Positions 37,043 through 51,100 of a DNA stretch of 64,000 bases are shown one piece after another (position 1 is the stretch's first letter; every line of letters starts with the position of its first letter). The position numbers and the translations under genes are program-made. Below the pieces are notes generated by a model. The model saw only the letters and a list, made by a program, of their open reading frames with translations, searched no databases and was not told the origin of the DNA. Source of the stretch: Solenopsis invicta (Eukaryota > Arthropoda > Insecta > Hymenoptera > Formicidae); NCBI RefSeq assembly GCF_016802725.1, contig NC_052679.1, forward strand, positions 12,443,463 through 12,507,462, written 5' to 3'.

Positions 37043-40000
37043 GGTGTCTGGGAACTAGGGAACTTACCATTTTTAGAATATAAAGGAGATGGAAAGGGAA
37101 AAAAAAGTCTTATACCATTTTGCGATATTTGCTTTAATTATTGATTTATAAAATAAAACGTCTAAGCTAATGTGCGGTGATGCTACGCCATCGCGCCTAG
37201 GTCGTAGGCAACGGCACGCGGCGGTAAAGGTGAACGCGTTATTGTCTGAATTGGCACGGCGCAACGAATTTGTCTCACCACGTGTACATACACTGCAAAA
37301 ATCAAATGTGTTATTTTAGCTGAAGCTTCTCCTTACACATTTGATAAATAACACATTTGAATTTTGCAGTGTATGTACACGCGGTGCAGCGGATTCAGAC
37401 CGTCGCGCCGTGCAAATTCAAATAACGACGCGTCACCTGTCCCGCCCCGCGCCGTTGCCTACGAGCTAGGCGCGATGGCGCGGTGTCACCGCGCATTGGC
37501 TTAGACGTTTTATTTTATAACTTGATAGTTATTGCGAATATCGCAAAATGGTATAAGACTTTTTTGTTTCTTACCATCTCCTCTATATTCTCAAAGCAGT
37601 AGGTTCCCTAGTTTCCGGATATCCTGTATATATATCGGGCAGACTGGGGCTATTCGTTAGACTTTTTTTTCTTTTGTATCTTTTGAGTTCTATATTTATT
37701 AAAAAAAAAACGTGGGACGGTTTGAAAGTTGAACTTTCCTCTTCACAATACCGGTATAGATGGAACAAGGAAGTGTACTTGCATTGAACTACATATAAAA
37801 ATGTCGAAAATTACGAATAGCTCCAAGCTCGGAGTAATTTGTAACTAATCCGGGAATATCTCGAAATTTGTGTTTAAAGTTGAAAGACTGTAAAAAAAAC
37901 TGTTAAGACTTTTATTTAAAAAAGATATAGGTATACAAAAAACAAATGCAAACATACACGTTTGCATTTGTTTTTTGTATACCTATATCTTTTTTAAATA
38001 AAAGTCTTTATGCTATCGGTGTGACAGATTTCCCAACTTCACAAGTGTCAATCTTTATCGCTTTATAATTTTTTACCTGCTTAAGAGCAAGGATTTTATA
38101 TTTATATTTAATTCTATCTACTAAAATACAGAATATTATCAAATTAGAACTAAATTAAGGAAGAACTTCAGTTTACCTCAATGCTTAATTCTGCGTAGCC
38201 TAGATGTTCGTAACGCAGTCAACGTAAGGTTAGGGTTACCCATAGGCGCTGCAATCAGCTATTGACGAATCACCCCGGTGCTCGGTATTATAAATATCCC
38301 CAACATCAACTGTGCGCATTATTGCGTATGATTGACAAAAACAGACATCATACAGCAAAAAGTAAACACGAAATTTTTCAAATACACTCAACTGGATACG
38401 CTACATTCAAAGTTTTCAAAAAAACCTTATTATCTTATTTAAATTTCGAAGAAATGCCGATTATTAGAAATTACTTTGACTGTCGCAAAACACATTTTTC
38501 ACTACTACGATTTTAATATTACGCGCGCGCGCGCGCACATCACATGCACACACGCGCGCGCGCGCACGCACGCACGCACGCACACACGCACGCACACACA
38601 TTGTGCGCACAAAATACGCAAATAAGTATATTTAAACTAATTTGAACTACTACATACTGACACTAGATATTTGTATTAAGAAAGTATAGTATTTAATATA
38701 ATGTATGGCCAAAATATTTTATTTACTTTGATTTCAAAGCCTTATTTTGGGAGCTTATCTTCAAAATATCACCTTAATTATTATTTGGTAAAAATTTACA
38801 TAGTTAAATATCATCATGATGCTTTTATTCTATTCAATGTGGTTTTTAATTACGAGAAATAGGACTCCGCTCTGTCATCTGTTAGTGTAAATTATTTGTT
38901 TGATCTTATTACAGAAACAGAATTTCTTTAAGAGCAATTATGAAAAAAATATGAAGAAATTTACATCTTTTCTGAAAATCTTTATATATGTTATTTCTTT
39001 TTGTGTGCGTGCGTGCGTGTATGTATGTATGTGCCTGTGTGTGCGCGCGTGCGCGTGTGCGTATGTGTTTAAACTCAGATATATTCTAAGATTTCTTTTT
39101 CTATAATTTCTGAAAAAAGTTTTAAAAAATTAATCTATTTTTTTAAATATGTTTATTAATTTATATTAATAAGAAGGATACCAGATCTATATGTAAATAA
39201 CATAAGAAATGAGAAGAAAAGTCATTTTTCTTTCGAAGCAAATCTTCGTGCTTAATATATTTTCATATTAATAATTAAATACATTTTTCAATTCTATAAA
39301 CTACATGCCAATGTAGTTGTTGAACTTAAAATGCAATCGTAAACTGAAACTAGAAATAATATTTTAAATTAATTTATTTATTGACTTTAATATGACGCGT
39401 GCGCGCACACACACACGCGCGCGTGCGCGCACACACACACGCGCGCGTGCGCGCACACACACACGCGCGCGCGCGCGCGCACGAATTTAACGATTACAAG
39501 CATCTTCAAATACTATGAAAAACTTATCACGAAAAATATTACTCAATCAGGATTTGAACCTCAAATTTTCTGTATTGGGTAAAATACCAATTTGATTATT
39601 GAAGCATGTAATCTCAAATTATAAGATTTGTCTGACAACTATATTGCCACGTAGTTTATAAAACTGAAAAATGTATTTAATAATTGATATGAAAATATTA
39701 TTACTGAAAATTTTTTTGATCGAAAAATGGCATTTTTTATAAATTTAAAATATGAAAAATTATCAGAAAAATTTTTATTGGTATAATTAAAAAAAAACAG
39801 GAAAAAATAGTTATTTTTATATTATATTACTTTGTGTAGCCTGCGCATATAGGACATTTACCAGCATTACAAGAATTGTGGATTGATCACAATCAGTTGC
39901 AACACTTGCCACCTGAAATTGGTCAACTGAAAACGCTGGTGTGTTTAGATGTTTCGGAAAATCGCTTAGAAGATCTCCCTGACGAAATTGGCGGTTTGGA

Positions 40001-43000
40001 ATCATTAACAGATTTGCATTTATCACAGAATGTTATTGAAAAGTTACCTGATGGGCTTGGTGAATTGAAAAAGTTAACTATTCTTAAAATAGATCAAAAT
40101 AGACTTTCTACTCTGAACCCAAATATAGGAAGGTAAGTGTATGGTATCTAAATTTATATTATTTAGATATATAATATTATTAATTTATATCGTTAATTTA
40201 TTAAAAATAAAGATCAGGGACCCTGACCGGACCGAAACCAAAACCAATAACCGGATGATAACCGTTATTTCAACCGAAACCGAAATATTGTGCAGGCTAA
40301 TTGACCATAACCGTAACTTGACTAAAGATATTTTTCCGGTTTTTTTTGGTCAGATTTTCAGTCAGATTTTGTAAAACGCTATTAAAGATCACACTGAAGA
40401 TCAGGTAAAAAGAAGAAAAAGCGCGTGCTGCGTAGATTTCTCTCTTTATGAGATAAAAATAAGAGAAAGATACACAGCGTCTATATTTTATTTCTTTTTT
40501 TAATATTTTTAACGCTTCATATGTAGTTGATTTTAAAGATTAATTTTTCCTTTAATTTGTGAACATAAAATGAATACAAAGAATAAGATCTTTGTAATGT
40601 TAGAACTAAATTTGTAAAGCTAAAATTATATTTTAATTTTTTTTGTTGTTTTAGAACACCGAAAATATTTGACAATTTTAATTGAACTTTTAAGACCGTA
40701 GATATTTACTTCTAGGTTTCCAATAAATAGCGATATTACAGAGTGTCCACGGATGGTTACTTATTTATTTCTTTGCTTTTATTATGATAATTTGATTAAG
40801 ATTATTATGTTATTTTATGGAGAAAAACTACCAATAATATCAGCAAAAAAACGTCCTGCAAGTTGCTGAGAATGTTGAAGTAAAACAAAAACAAAAAAAA
40901 GAGGTTCTAAAAGATCCGGAACCTCCAATGATTTTTAAACATTTTTATATGAAACAAGTGTTGTTTGCAATAAACAGGAATTTTGTATAAAATGATATTT
41001 ATACTTGTATTATTTTTATACATTATCATTTTTAAACGTTATTAAATTTTACAATAGGTAATTGTACATCCGTAACCTAAAAAGACCGAAATTCAAACGG
41101 TAATTGTTATCAGTAGCAAGACTGAAACCGAAACCGAAAATTGGATATAATCTTTGACCGTAACCGTTAACCGGACCGAAATTTTATTTTGGGCAGAGTC
41201 CCTGATAAAGATACGAAATTAGTTAAAGATAGAAATTCATTTATTTTATGTTTCAGGTGCGAGAATTTACAAGAGTTAATTCTTACGGAGAATTTTCTTT
41301 TAGAGTTACCAATGTCTATAGGCAAACTCCACAATTTAAATAATTTGAATGTTGACAGAAATAGCCTGCAATCTTTACCGATAGAAATTGGTAAGATAAT
41401 AAGATATATAATATAGATTTTTATTGTAAGCAATATTGAATATGCAAAAGCAAATTTTTAATTAATATAGAAAAAAGTTTATTTTCTTTTAGCGTGCGTG
41501 GATTTTATATTATAATTTAATTATATATCCATCCTTAATTTGTTGGTTAATTAATTTTTCTATAAATTTCTTATACCTGTTAATTTAATTTGCTACATCT
41601 AACCCATCTTAGAAACTTTACTTTTTTGCTTACTATTATTTTTTTTTTTCTCTTACCATTAATACATCTATTTTATTAATTTTTTTAAACTGCGAACATT
41701 CTATTCACTTATTCTTGAATATTTAGTCTGTCTCATTGTTGTTCCTATCACCTTATCTCATTTAGCTTTTGTGCCAAATAAACTTGTCAATTTATTTTAT
41801 TTCTTATCCAATCCATTCAGCCTTTTAATTCATTGACTACTTAAGCGATCCATGCTTTTCTTTATACTTATTTAATTATTAAAATTTAATTTTACTTTGG
41901 CATGTTGTGAGATTATATTTTTATTTACAAATATTCTTCAATTTTTTCTCTAATTCTTCTTTTATATTAAAACATCCTAATATTTCTCCTTTTGCCTTTT
42001 CTTTACTTTAAAAAAATTTTTAAGTTTTAGTCTTAAAATTTTTAATTTTTAGTCTTTATTTAGAATTTGTCTTTTTTACATTATACTTATCACTTTATTT
42101 CTTTTATTTATGATTTTTATTTATAATTTGTAACGCGAAAATTATTTAGACGCTAGGACTGTGCTATCCACAAAACGTTGTTTTTAAAATAGTGTTTGGG
42201 CTTATTTTATTTTTATTAAAGCTTATTTGTATCATGTTCATAACAGCAGCTACATGCAATTTAATTCAACAAAAAAAAAAAATTATTTGAAAAAGGACGA
42301 AAAAATTTAATTATATTTATCTTGAACGTTGTGCCCAATTTACTACTGTTTGTCTAGCACTGCATGAGAGCTGTTAATTGATGAAAATAGATTTTTTTTT
42401 TGTTTTGATATATCGTTATTGCTGCGTTTACGATAACTCCGCACTTTTTTTTGTCCTACTCTCCCCACTCTTTTTTCGTGGGGAAATCCTCATGGATACC
42501 CTCCGCCCTCAGGAAAGGGGGAAGGATTATGTCGAACTCTAACCGACTAAAACCCCATGGTGATCCTACCTAAGGCCAGAGGGTGGAGCGCCCCGGGATC
42601 GCAAGCATTTCAACCAACGAGCCTGCCCTATGCCCCCATTGGTCTCCCCCCTCCTTCCTTAAGAGAAAGGAAGAGAATCCTACTTTCCCCTACTTTATTT
42701 TAATGTCCTATTTTATTCACACTGTCTATGTATCCCGCTTTTTTTGTCATTCCAATTTTTATCATTGCTCCTTTTATAGGCGTCGAAATATTGTCTTATC
42801 TTTTAACGCCTTTCTATACATATACTTTTTCTACTTCTACATCCTTTTAGTTGTTTAATTTTTTCTTAATTATTGTATCTATTTAATTTATTCTAACTCA
42901 TTGTCAGTTTCTGCTAGACATATACCTTTATTAACCCATGTCATTTAATTAACCTAACTTAACTAAGTCCAAGCAAAATTTTAATTATAAACAAACATAG

Positions 43001-45068
43001 TTTGGATAGTTGGATATTTTTTTTCTATTTTTTCTAGGAAATCTGAAAAAATTGGGTGTGCTGTCTTTAAGAGATAATAAATTACAGTATCTTCCGGCTG
43101 AAGTGGGACAATGTACTGTTCTTCATGTTTTAGATGTATCTGGCAACAGGTATATAACTTTTATAAATTGCTGCTTACATCAACACAATCATTAGCATTA
43201 TTACAATTATTAAATGTAAATATAAAATGAGCGACATAAAAATGTCACATTTAGACGAGACCGTTTATTTGTTTTATTAATATTAAATATTTTGGTATAC
43301 AGATTACATTATTTACCATATTCCTTAATCAACTTGAATCTCAAAGCGGTATGGTTAAGCGAAAACCAAGCGCAACCAATGCTAACATTCCAAACAGATG
43401 TTGATGAAGAAACTGGACAAGAAGTACTAACATGTTTTCTTTTGCCACAATTGGAATTTCATCCTGATGGTTAGTAATTAGCATTGACTAATCTATTTTG
43501 TTTTCTCATTTGTAGACTGCAAATCTTACGAGATTTATTTCTTATGATATTTTAATCTTGTGTAAAATAATTACATTTATTCTTATTAAAAAATATGACG
43601 CAAATTTCATATAAATATCACATGCATTGATGTGCACGTGATGTAATGCAAAATAAAACAAAATAATCAAATTGTAAAAATTAATAATTATCACTTTTTT
43701 TAAATAAAATGTTATTTTTTTATTTTGTGTTTTTTTTTATTTTACGTGGAAATATAGTACAATTACATAAATTTTTTATGTAATGTAACAATTACTATAT
43801 AAGAATGGTTCCTTCTTTTATTTAATCTTCAATTTTTATTTTTGAAAAATTTTATTTTAAGAACAATTTATGTAATTGTAATTTTTATCTTTGCTTTTTA
43901 ATGTACAATTGAACAATGTACAATGTTAGTACAATGTTGTATTTTAGATTCAGGTAGACTGGGAATATTAGTTGGTATGAGAAATGTTCAAGGTTGTGAA
44001 ATGCGTGAGCTGACAAGTAGCGATGATGAAGGTTGGCAAGAAAAAGAAGCATCGAGAACACATTCCGTAAAATTTACTGACGAGCCACCAGAAGCCGATA
44101 AAGAGGTGCGTCTATTAATTTACAGATATTTTACAAACTTGTTATCTTTTGTTTTATCTTTTCTTTTTTATTTATTTTAACAAATAGATTCCGTTTATTC
44201 GTCAAAATACACCACATCCAAAAGAATTGAAAGCTAAAGCGCATAAGTTATTTAGCAAAGGAAAAAGTGAAAGTCGATCTGAATCTACAGATGAACAGGT
44301 AAGTTTTACAATTTATTTATTCTTTTTTTTTTAAATAATTTATTGAAAGGATTCTAATTGTATATTCTTAACTTTTATCCTTAATAAACTTTTTATGCAT
44401 TAACTTTTAAAACAATCTTGTGTTACTCAAAAACTTTTCAGGATGTTTCTCAAACATTTGGATTAGATAAAACAGAAGCACCAGTCAATCCTACAGACAT
44501 GCCGCAATGTGTTGCTGAACAGGAAGAATTAGAATGCAGTATTATACAAGATGATCATAAAATGCCAACACTTGGCATCGAAGCTAATGACACAGATATT
44601 CAACTTAATAAAGAAACAAATAATCTTCCTATTCAATCTGCTACAGAATTTCATGCAGTAAGTAATTTATTTAAATCTATTCATTATAATAAATGTATCA
44701 GACATCTAGCCACTGTATTCATTTTTAATATCTAAAAATGCTTATTAAGCGAAGTATCTATAAATATGCATTGTAATGTACATATCAGTTATAATTTATT
44801 TTTATTATACACTTTATTTTTACAGAATACAAGAACTGAAAATTCTATCCCAGAATCAAAAGAAAGAGATGAAGAAGAATCTGAAAATGAAGATGTACAA
44901 AGGCACGTTGAGTTCAGTATTGTAGAAGACACAAATAACGAAGATATTTGTGATTCAAATAAACCCAATAAACTTCAACGTAGAGACACTCCACATCATC
45001 TGAAAAATAAACGTATTCATACGGCAGTTGATAAAGAAAAAGTTGCTTCTATTATTGCACAGGTTAAT

Positions 45069-45118
<50 letters not shown>

Positions 45119-48100
45119 GAGAAATTTTATTTTTATTCATAATAGTTAAAAATAATGTTACTAACAATTTAATTTTTTTGGTGAATTTAAAAAGGTATAA
45201 AAGCACATGAATAAATATTAGCACCAAGATCTAGCTATGACCGTTAAGGAACTTTATTTATATTGTATTTTCACATCGGTTAAATAAGTTCTGTAAATTA
45301 ATTTTTTTCTTAAGATTGTTTTTTCAATAAACAAAGATAATTGTTAGTAGTATTAAATATTTTTATAATGTGTGTGCGCGTGCGCTTGCGTGCGTGCGTG
45401 CGTGCGTGCGTGCATGCATGCGTGTATATGAAATTAATAATAACATTTATTATTTATATTTATAGGCATTTATGAAAAAAGTTGATGAGACTTCTATACC
45501 TTTACCATCTCAAGTACAATCTATGGAAACATTTGATACGCAAGGTAAATTTAAGAATTAATTTAAAATATAGAAAAATCATAATTTCACTGATTTTGAA
45601 TATAGAGTGGTTTGGAGAATAAGAGTATTGAGTTATGGGAACAGTATTTTAATAAAAGTTTTTGAATCGAGTATTTTAAGAAACTGCTGATTGGAATTGT
45701 ATAGATGTGAGAGTATGGTAAAGAAAAAGAAAGGTATCATATAATAGGACTAAATGGGATATAAAAATGCACTAAAAGAATTAAGAAGTATTGAATATAA
45801 CTTGGGATTAAAAGAAGAGATAATAGGGAAAGAAATATATAGAAGCAATGGAAGGATAGAATTTTATCAGCAAGAGGTTTAATAAAAGACACAAGGAAGT
45901 AAGAATAGTAGGGGAAAGATCCAAATGTTTAAGGAAAGAGACGTTAGAGAAAGTTAGCATAGAGGAAGGAGTCGAGGCATTAATTAAATTAAGATACGGT
46001 AATCTAGATGAAAGGGATAAATATTGGTTGGATGAGAATTGATATCATACGTTTTGTAAGGATAAAAAGGATTGTATGAATCACTACATGAAAAAATGTT
46101 ATAGAAAAAGACTGATTTAAAAAAATAAGTAAAGATGAAAAAGAAATATTAAAAGTGTTTCTTAAATAATGCCCACTGATTATATAATGTCATTGCTTAC
46201 CAAAAACTGAGTCAAACATTTTTTGTCTGTAATGCATAATGAAGCAGTAATAAATGAGTAAAGCTAATTCTAGCAGCGCTGTCCTTTAGTCAAACATATG
46301 TAAGTGAACCCAACACCTAACCTGGTAATGTGCATTAGCGCTCCACCACTTTGATATTATTCCTTTAATATTATTCCTTTGCAACTGCATATTGCTGCTA
46401 GCATGCAATATTCTAAAGACAGGAATACACTTAGTGAACGAACAACAAACGCAAATTTGTTGTTATTATTCAGTAAAGGTATATGTTAAAACGTATGCGA
46501 ATAAAACTTAGATTTGTGTTTGGCTTGATTCTCTTATGAGGCAGTACATCAAAGAGAATTTATGCACAATGTGGACGCGAATATGTGCTGTTTGGAATAA
46601 TAGAATGGATTATTTAAGAAATATTTTAATATAAAACAGAATTTATTTTTTTTCTTATTCAAATGTCATATGTTGATAATGAGAAAGTTTGTCTTGTTTT
46701 CTGTTTTATTGTATGGTTTTTAATATTCCTACATTTTGTGTAAAAACTTTTGTTTCAGAAATAAATTTTCAAAGTAATAAAGCCATCTGTAATTACAATA
46801 CATACAGAACAAATTTTATGAAAGAATTTCTTAAAAGATTATTTAAAGTATCATTTAAATAAGAAATCACAAGCAAAAGATTATGTATTCTATGTAAAAG
46901 GACGCACAGAGTTTTGAATTTATAAAGAATAATTTTGAAATAATTTATAAGCAAAATTTTTTTTTTTTTTTAAGTAAGCATCATGTGTAATTTTATACGT
47001 TTTAATGAGAGTGCTAGCTCTTGAAATTTTTAATAAGTAGATGCTTCTAACGGAAGAAATATAATTCTCAATGTAAAATGAAATTTTTCGTATTATTACA
47101 ATGCATAAGAATATTGTATGGTATTGGAAGTGCGAAATTGCAGAGGTAACTGACAACATAGTGGCGAGCGCTTACACTACTACTAGGCGCACGGTTCACC
47201 GACGTATATCTATCTGAAGGACAGCGCTGATTGGATTAACTTTATTAAATAATTATTGCTTTATTAAGAGGTAACACCACTGTAGACGGCCTAAATAAAG
47301 CGTTTTTTTGTGATTTTTTTTGCGTGGAAGGAAAAGTAAGAAGATAATAATATTTAAGGATATTATTAAACATGTTTTTAAGTGTTCATAAATTTTTTTT
47401 TATTAAAAAATATTAAAAAATGGCGACGCTAGAGCCATTGTCGTAAGACGTGTTTATTTTAAAGTGGTTTGCGGCACGCAGTAGAACCATCGTAGATATT
47501 AATCTGGAATAAAAAAAAAAATTTTTTCTTAACCTACATGAGTATAGCTAGAGAAACATGTACGGAATTTGAGAAATATTTATTTTTGAGTAATTGGCAA
47601 GCATTTAAAAAAAAAGTTCTATTTTTGACGAAAAAAACGGGCAATTATTTGTCAATAAATGATGTTCTAATCAACTTAACGAAAATTCTGTACGTGTTTC
47701 TCTTCGAAATGCTATTTTAAAGAACCGGTTAAAATTTTGAGTAAAAAGAATGAAAATTGTTTGAGTTGTGCTGCGTGCCGTTTTAAAAAACCATGTTTTG
47801 AGAAAAACGCGTTTAAAGTTTAGAAACGTGTTTTGGACGTAAAAAAATGAAAAATGTGACTGTTAAAAATTTTTTACCATTAATCTGCTATCCCAGGACC
47901 GTAAAGCATCCCTTTTTTACTCAAGTATTCTTCCTCATTTTCTTTCCGGGACGATTTTATGCTGGTGCGTGCCTCCTTTGTCGCATCTGTCAAAGACTGC
48001 TCGGCGTGCTTGATCCTTATCGCATTGACTTCAAGGCAAAAATTGTATGCTTGGTAGCCAATATCCAGCTCCAAAACTTGCATAATCCGTAAAATGTTTA

Positions 48101-51100
48101 TTAAATCGTCATTAAAGGTACACACAGCAATCAGTCGCTGCACACAATACTTTTTTGCCGCTTGAGTAAGATTTTGAGGCCAAGTTCCATACAGCAGCAT
48201 TGAAACGTTGTTATTTTGAGTGTAGCTTCCCAAGCAACGATTCAGCAAATCATCACAGCTTAGCTCCTCGTAAATAGGTTTGAGTCATTAGGCTGTACCC
48301 TTCGAGCAGGTATCGATGCGCTGTAGGTAGTCATTTTAGAGCAGTCTGACACGCTTAAGAGCGCGAAATTTCACAAAAATAAATTTGTAACAGACATAAG
48401 ACGTTTTTTATTTCATTCTAGAAGGTTCAAAGTATTTTTTGAAGCAATAAAAAAAATCGATTTTTCAAAAATTCTACAGTGGTGTTACACCTTAAGAATT
48501 ATAGAAAAAAATTGTTTGGAACTTTTCAACTCAGCTTTTAGCGAGGAATAACACTATATAATTAATGGGCACTTTTTAAGATACACCCTGTATACGTTGT
48601 GTTAGATAAGTTAGTAAAATAGAGGGATTGTTTAAATGAAAACGTAGTTAGGATAGGAATTAATAGATATGAATTAGTCATTTAGAAGTGACATATATGT
48701 GGATGTATTTAGTTAAAAAATATTGTTTCTTCTTAGTAAAAAACTACAATAAACATTTTGTTCTAAAATCATAATTCTCTTATATAGTCCTGTTTAACTA
48801 TTTGCAATATATAGCATTTATTTTTAAAATAAACTTAACTACGTATTTTATTAAGTAATATTTATTTATTTAGTTTATATTGAAATTGTGGCCTTGAGTA
48901 CCTTACGATATTAATAAATTTGTTTTTTAAATAATTAAATGGTTTAATATTGTGTGTGTGTGTGTGTGTGTGTATGTGTGTGTGTGTGCGTGTGTGTGCG
49001 TGCGTGTGCGTGCGTGTGTATGATCTTATCATATATATCGTTAAAAGTTTTTATTAAAAAATGATAATAAAAGATTTGAGGATTTTCTGTATGTGAATCA
49101 TTTTGATTGTATTTTATAGTAGGAGAGGGAACATGATAAGATATATCTTTTACTTTACTCATGGTCTTATCTCTAATTCAGTTATCAATGTGTCTCTCAA
49201 CGGTACGCGTCGGGAAGTTGATAAATTATAATAGTACATTTGTTATATATGCAATATTTTTTTATATAAATGTGACTTTATACAAAAAAGATACATTACT
49301 TATATAAGATATAAGATGTCTAAAAGATATAAATGTTTTATTAGAAACAAAAGAATTAGGAAAGGTAAATGTTGACATACAAATGTATATAATGATGTGT
49401 AACAGCAGAGTGATATATTTCTTAAGTATATTGATTAATTAAAGACTTATTATTTTAGATGCAACATCTGATATTGAACCAGCGTTGGAAGTACGAGAAG
49501 AGCAATATGAAATTCATATAGAAAGAACGACAGGTGGGCTAGGTTTGTCAATAGCTGGTGGTATCGGATCAACGCCCTTTAAAGGCGATGATGAAGGCAT
49601 TTTTATTTCAAGAGTTACTGAAGGTAAACATTCATTTATAAGTGATTAATTTTAACAATAAGATTAGAATGATGAAAATGTCAAGCATAAAGATGAAATG
49701 GCCAATATCGATCTTGCAGTGGTTTAAAGATTTTAGTGTCTAATAATAATTTTTATGTGAATTTTTACAAACTTTAACTCACGTAAACTGCGCATCGCAT
49801 ATTCATCGATCTTGAAATACAAACCTTAATTAAAACTGGAATATGTAATATTTTAAATTAAATTGAAGAACAATTTAGTAATACTGATATTTATGGCATC
49901 TAAAAAAACTGTAAAAAATTTATTGCAAAAATAACATCTTAGCTAGAATTTGAACCTGAATGCATTCGTAGACATATTATCAATTTGACTACTGAGGCAT
50001 GTAGTAATATTTATTGCAATACCCAATCTAAGTTAGGGAAAATCTTTTTTTTTAGATATAACGTATTATCGACGATAATAAGATTAGGATATTTTTCATG
50101 GGAGTGGATTAGGATATATTTTCATTGATCCTAAAATTGAGAACTGTATTTCAAAATTAAAAAACATGCGGCGCACAGTTTTCATGAGCTAGTGTTTATA
50201 AACATTTACATAAATATTATTATTGGACACTAACATCCGTCGCAAACCACTGCAAGATCAATATTAGCCCTCTCATCTTTACGTCTGAATAATTTTAAAT
50301 TTGCAGTGATAAATATTACATATGCGCATTACTATTATATAGTCATTACATATTTGTTTATTACCAGAATCCGGCTCACGGTAGCGTTTTCTCCCACTCC
50401 GAATGTCGTGCGTTGCGAGAGCAAGGCCGCACGTGATAATATACCGTTTGTTAAGTAAGAAGCACACATTCTCGTATAGCTGCATAACCATATGCATAAG
50501 GAAATTGATTGATCCATTTCCTTATGCATATTCTGCCGCTCAGAGTGGGGGAAAACGCCACCGATATCCGGACTCTGCTTATGACATGTTATATAAATAA
50601 TTTATTCCATACATTTATTCAGGTGGACCCGCAGATTTGGCTGGTTTGAGGGTAGGAGACAAAGTCATATCTGTAAATGGAGTATCGGTAGTAAATGTAG
50701 ATCATTATGATGCTGTAGAAGTGTTGAAGGCATGTGGACGTGTACTTGTATTGGTTATCATAAGGGAAGTTACAAGGATAATTCCACCATATGAACAGGT
50801 ATTATATAAAACAGTTATTTTATCATATTTTGTATAATTGAGTAATATTACATTAATTCAGGGTTGAATAAGTTAATATTTTTAAAAATTAAACTAAATT
50901 AAGTTTAAATTTGTCTTATAAAATTTACATAAAAGTTGCGTTAAGATTTAAATTAAGTTAAATTAAAAGTTAATTTTGAAAAAGATTATTTGTATTAAAT
51001 TAGTATGTTGTGATGTTTTTAAAATTAGATTACTTTAAATAATAAAACAATTAAAATACTCATTGTCAAATAAATTTAATATTTTATTTGTAAATTAAGA

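Noticed and set aside
38262..38516. An 84-codon plus-strand frame
   Set aside because: No motif, no conserved neighbour in the intron, and composition like the surrounding sequence.
44955..45227. Tyr/Ile-repeat frame on the minus strand
   Set aside because: A by-product of the (TA)n microsatellite after scribble exon 11.
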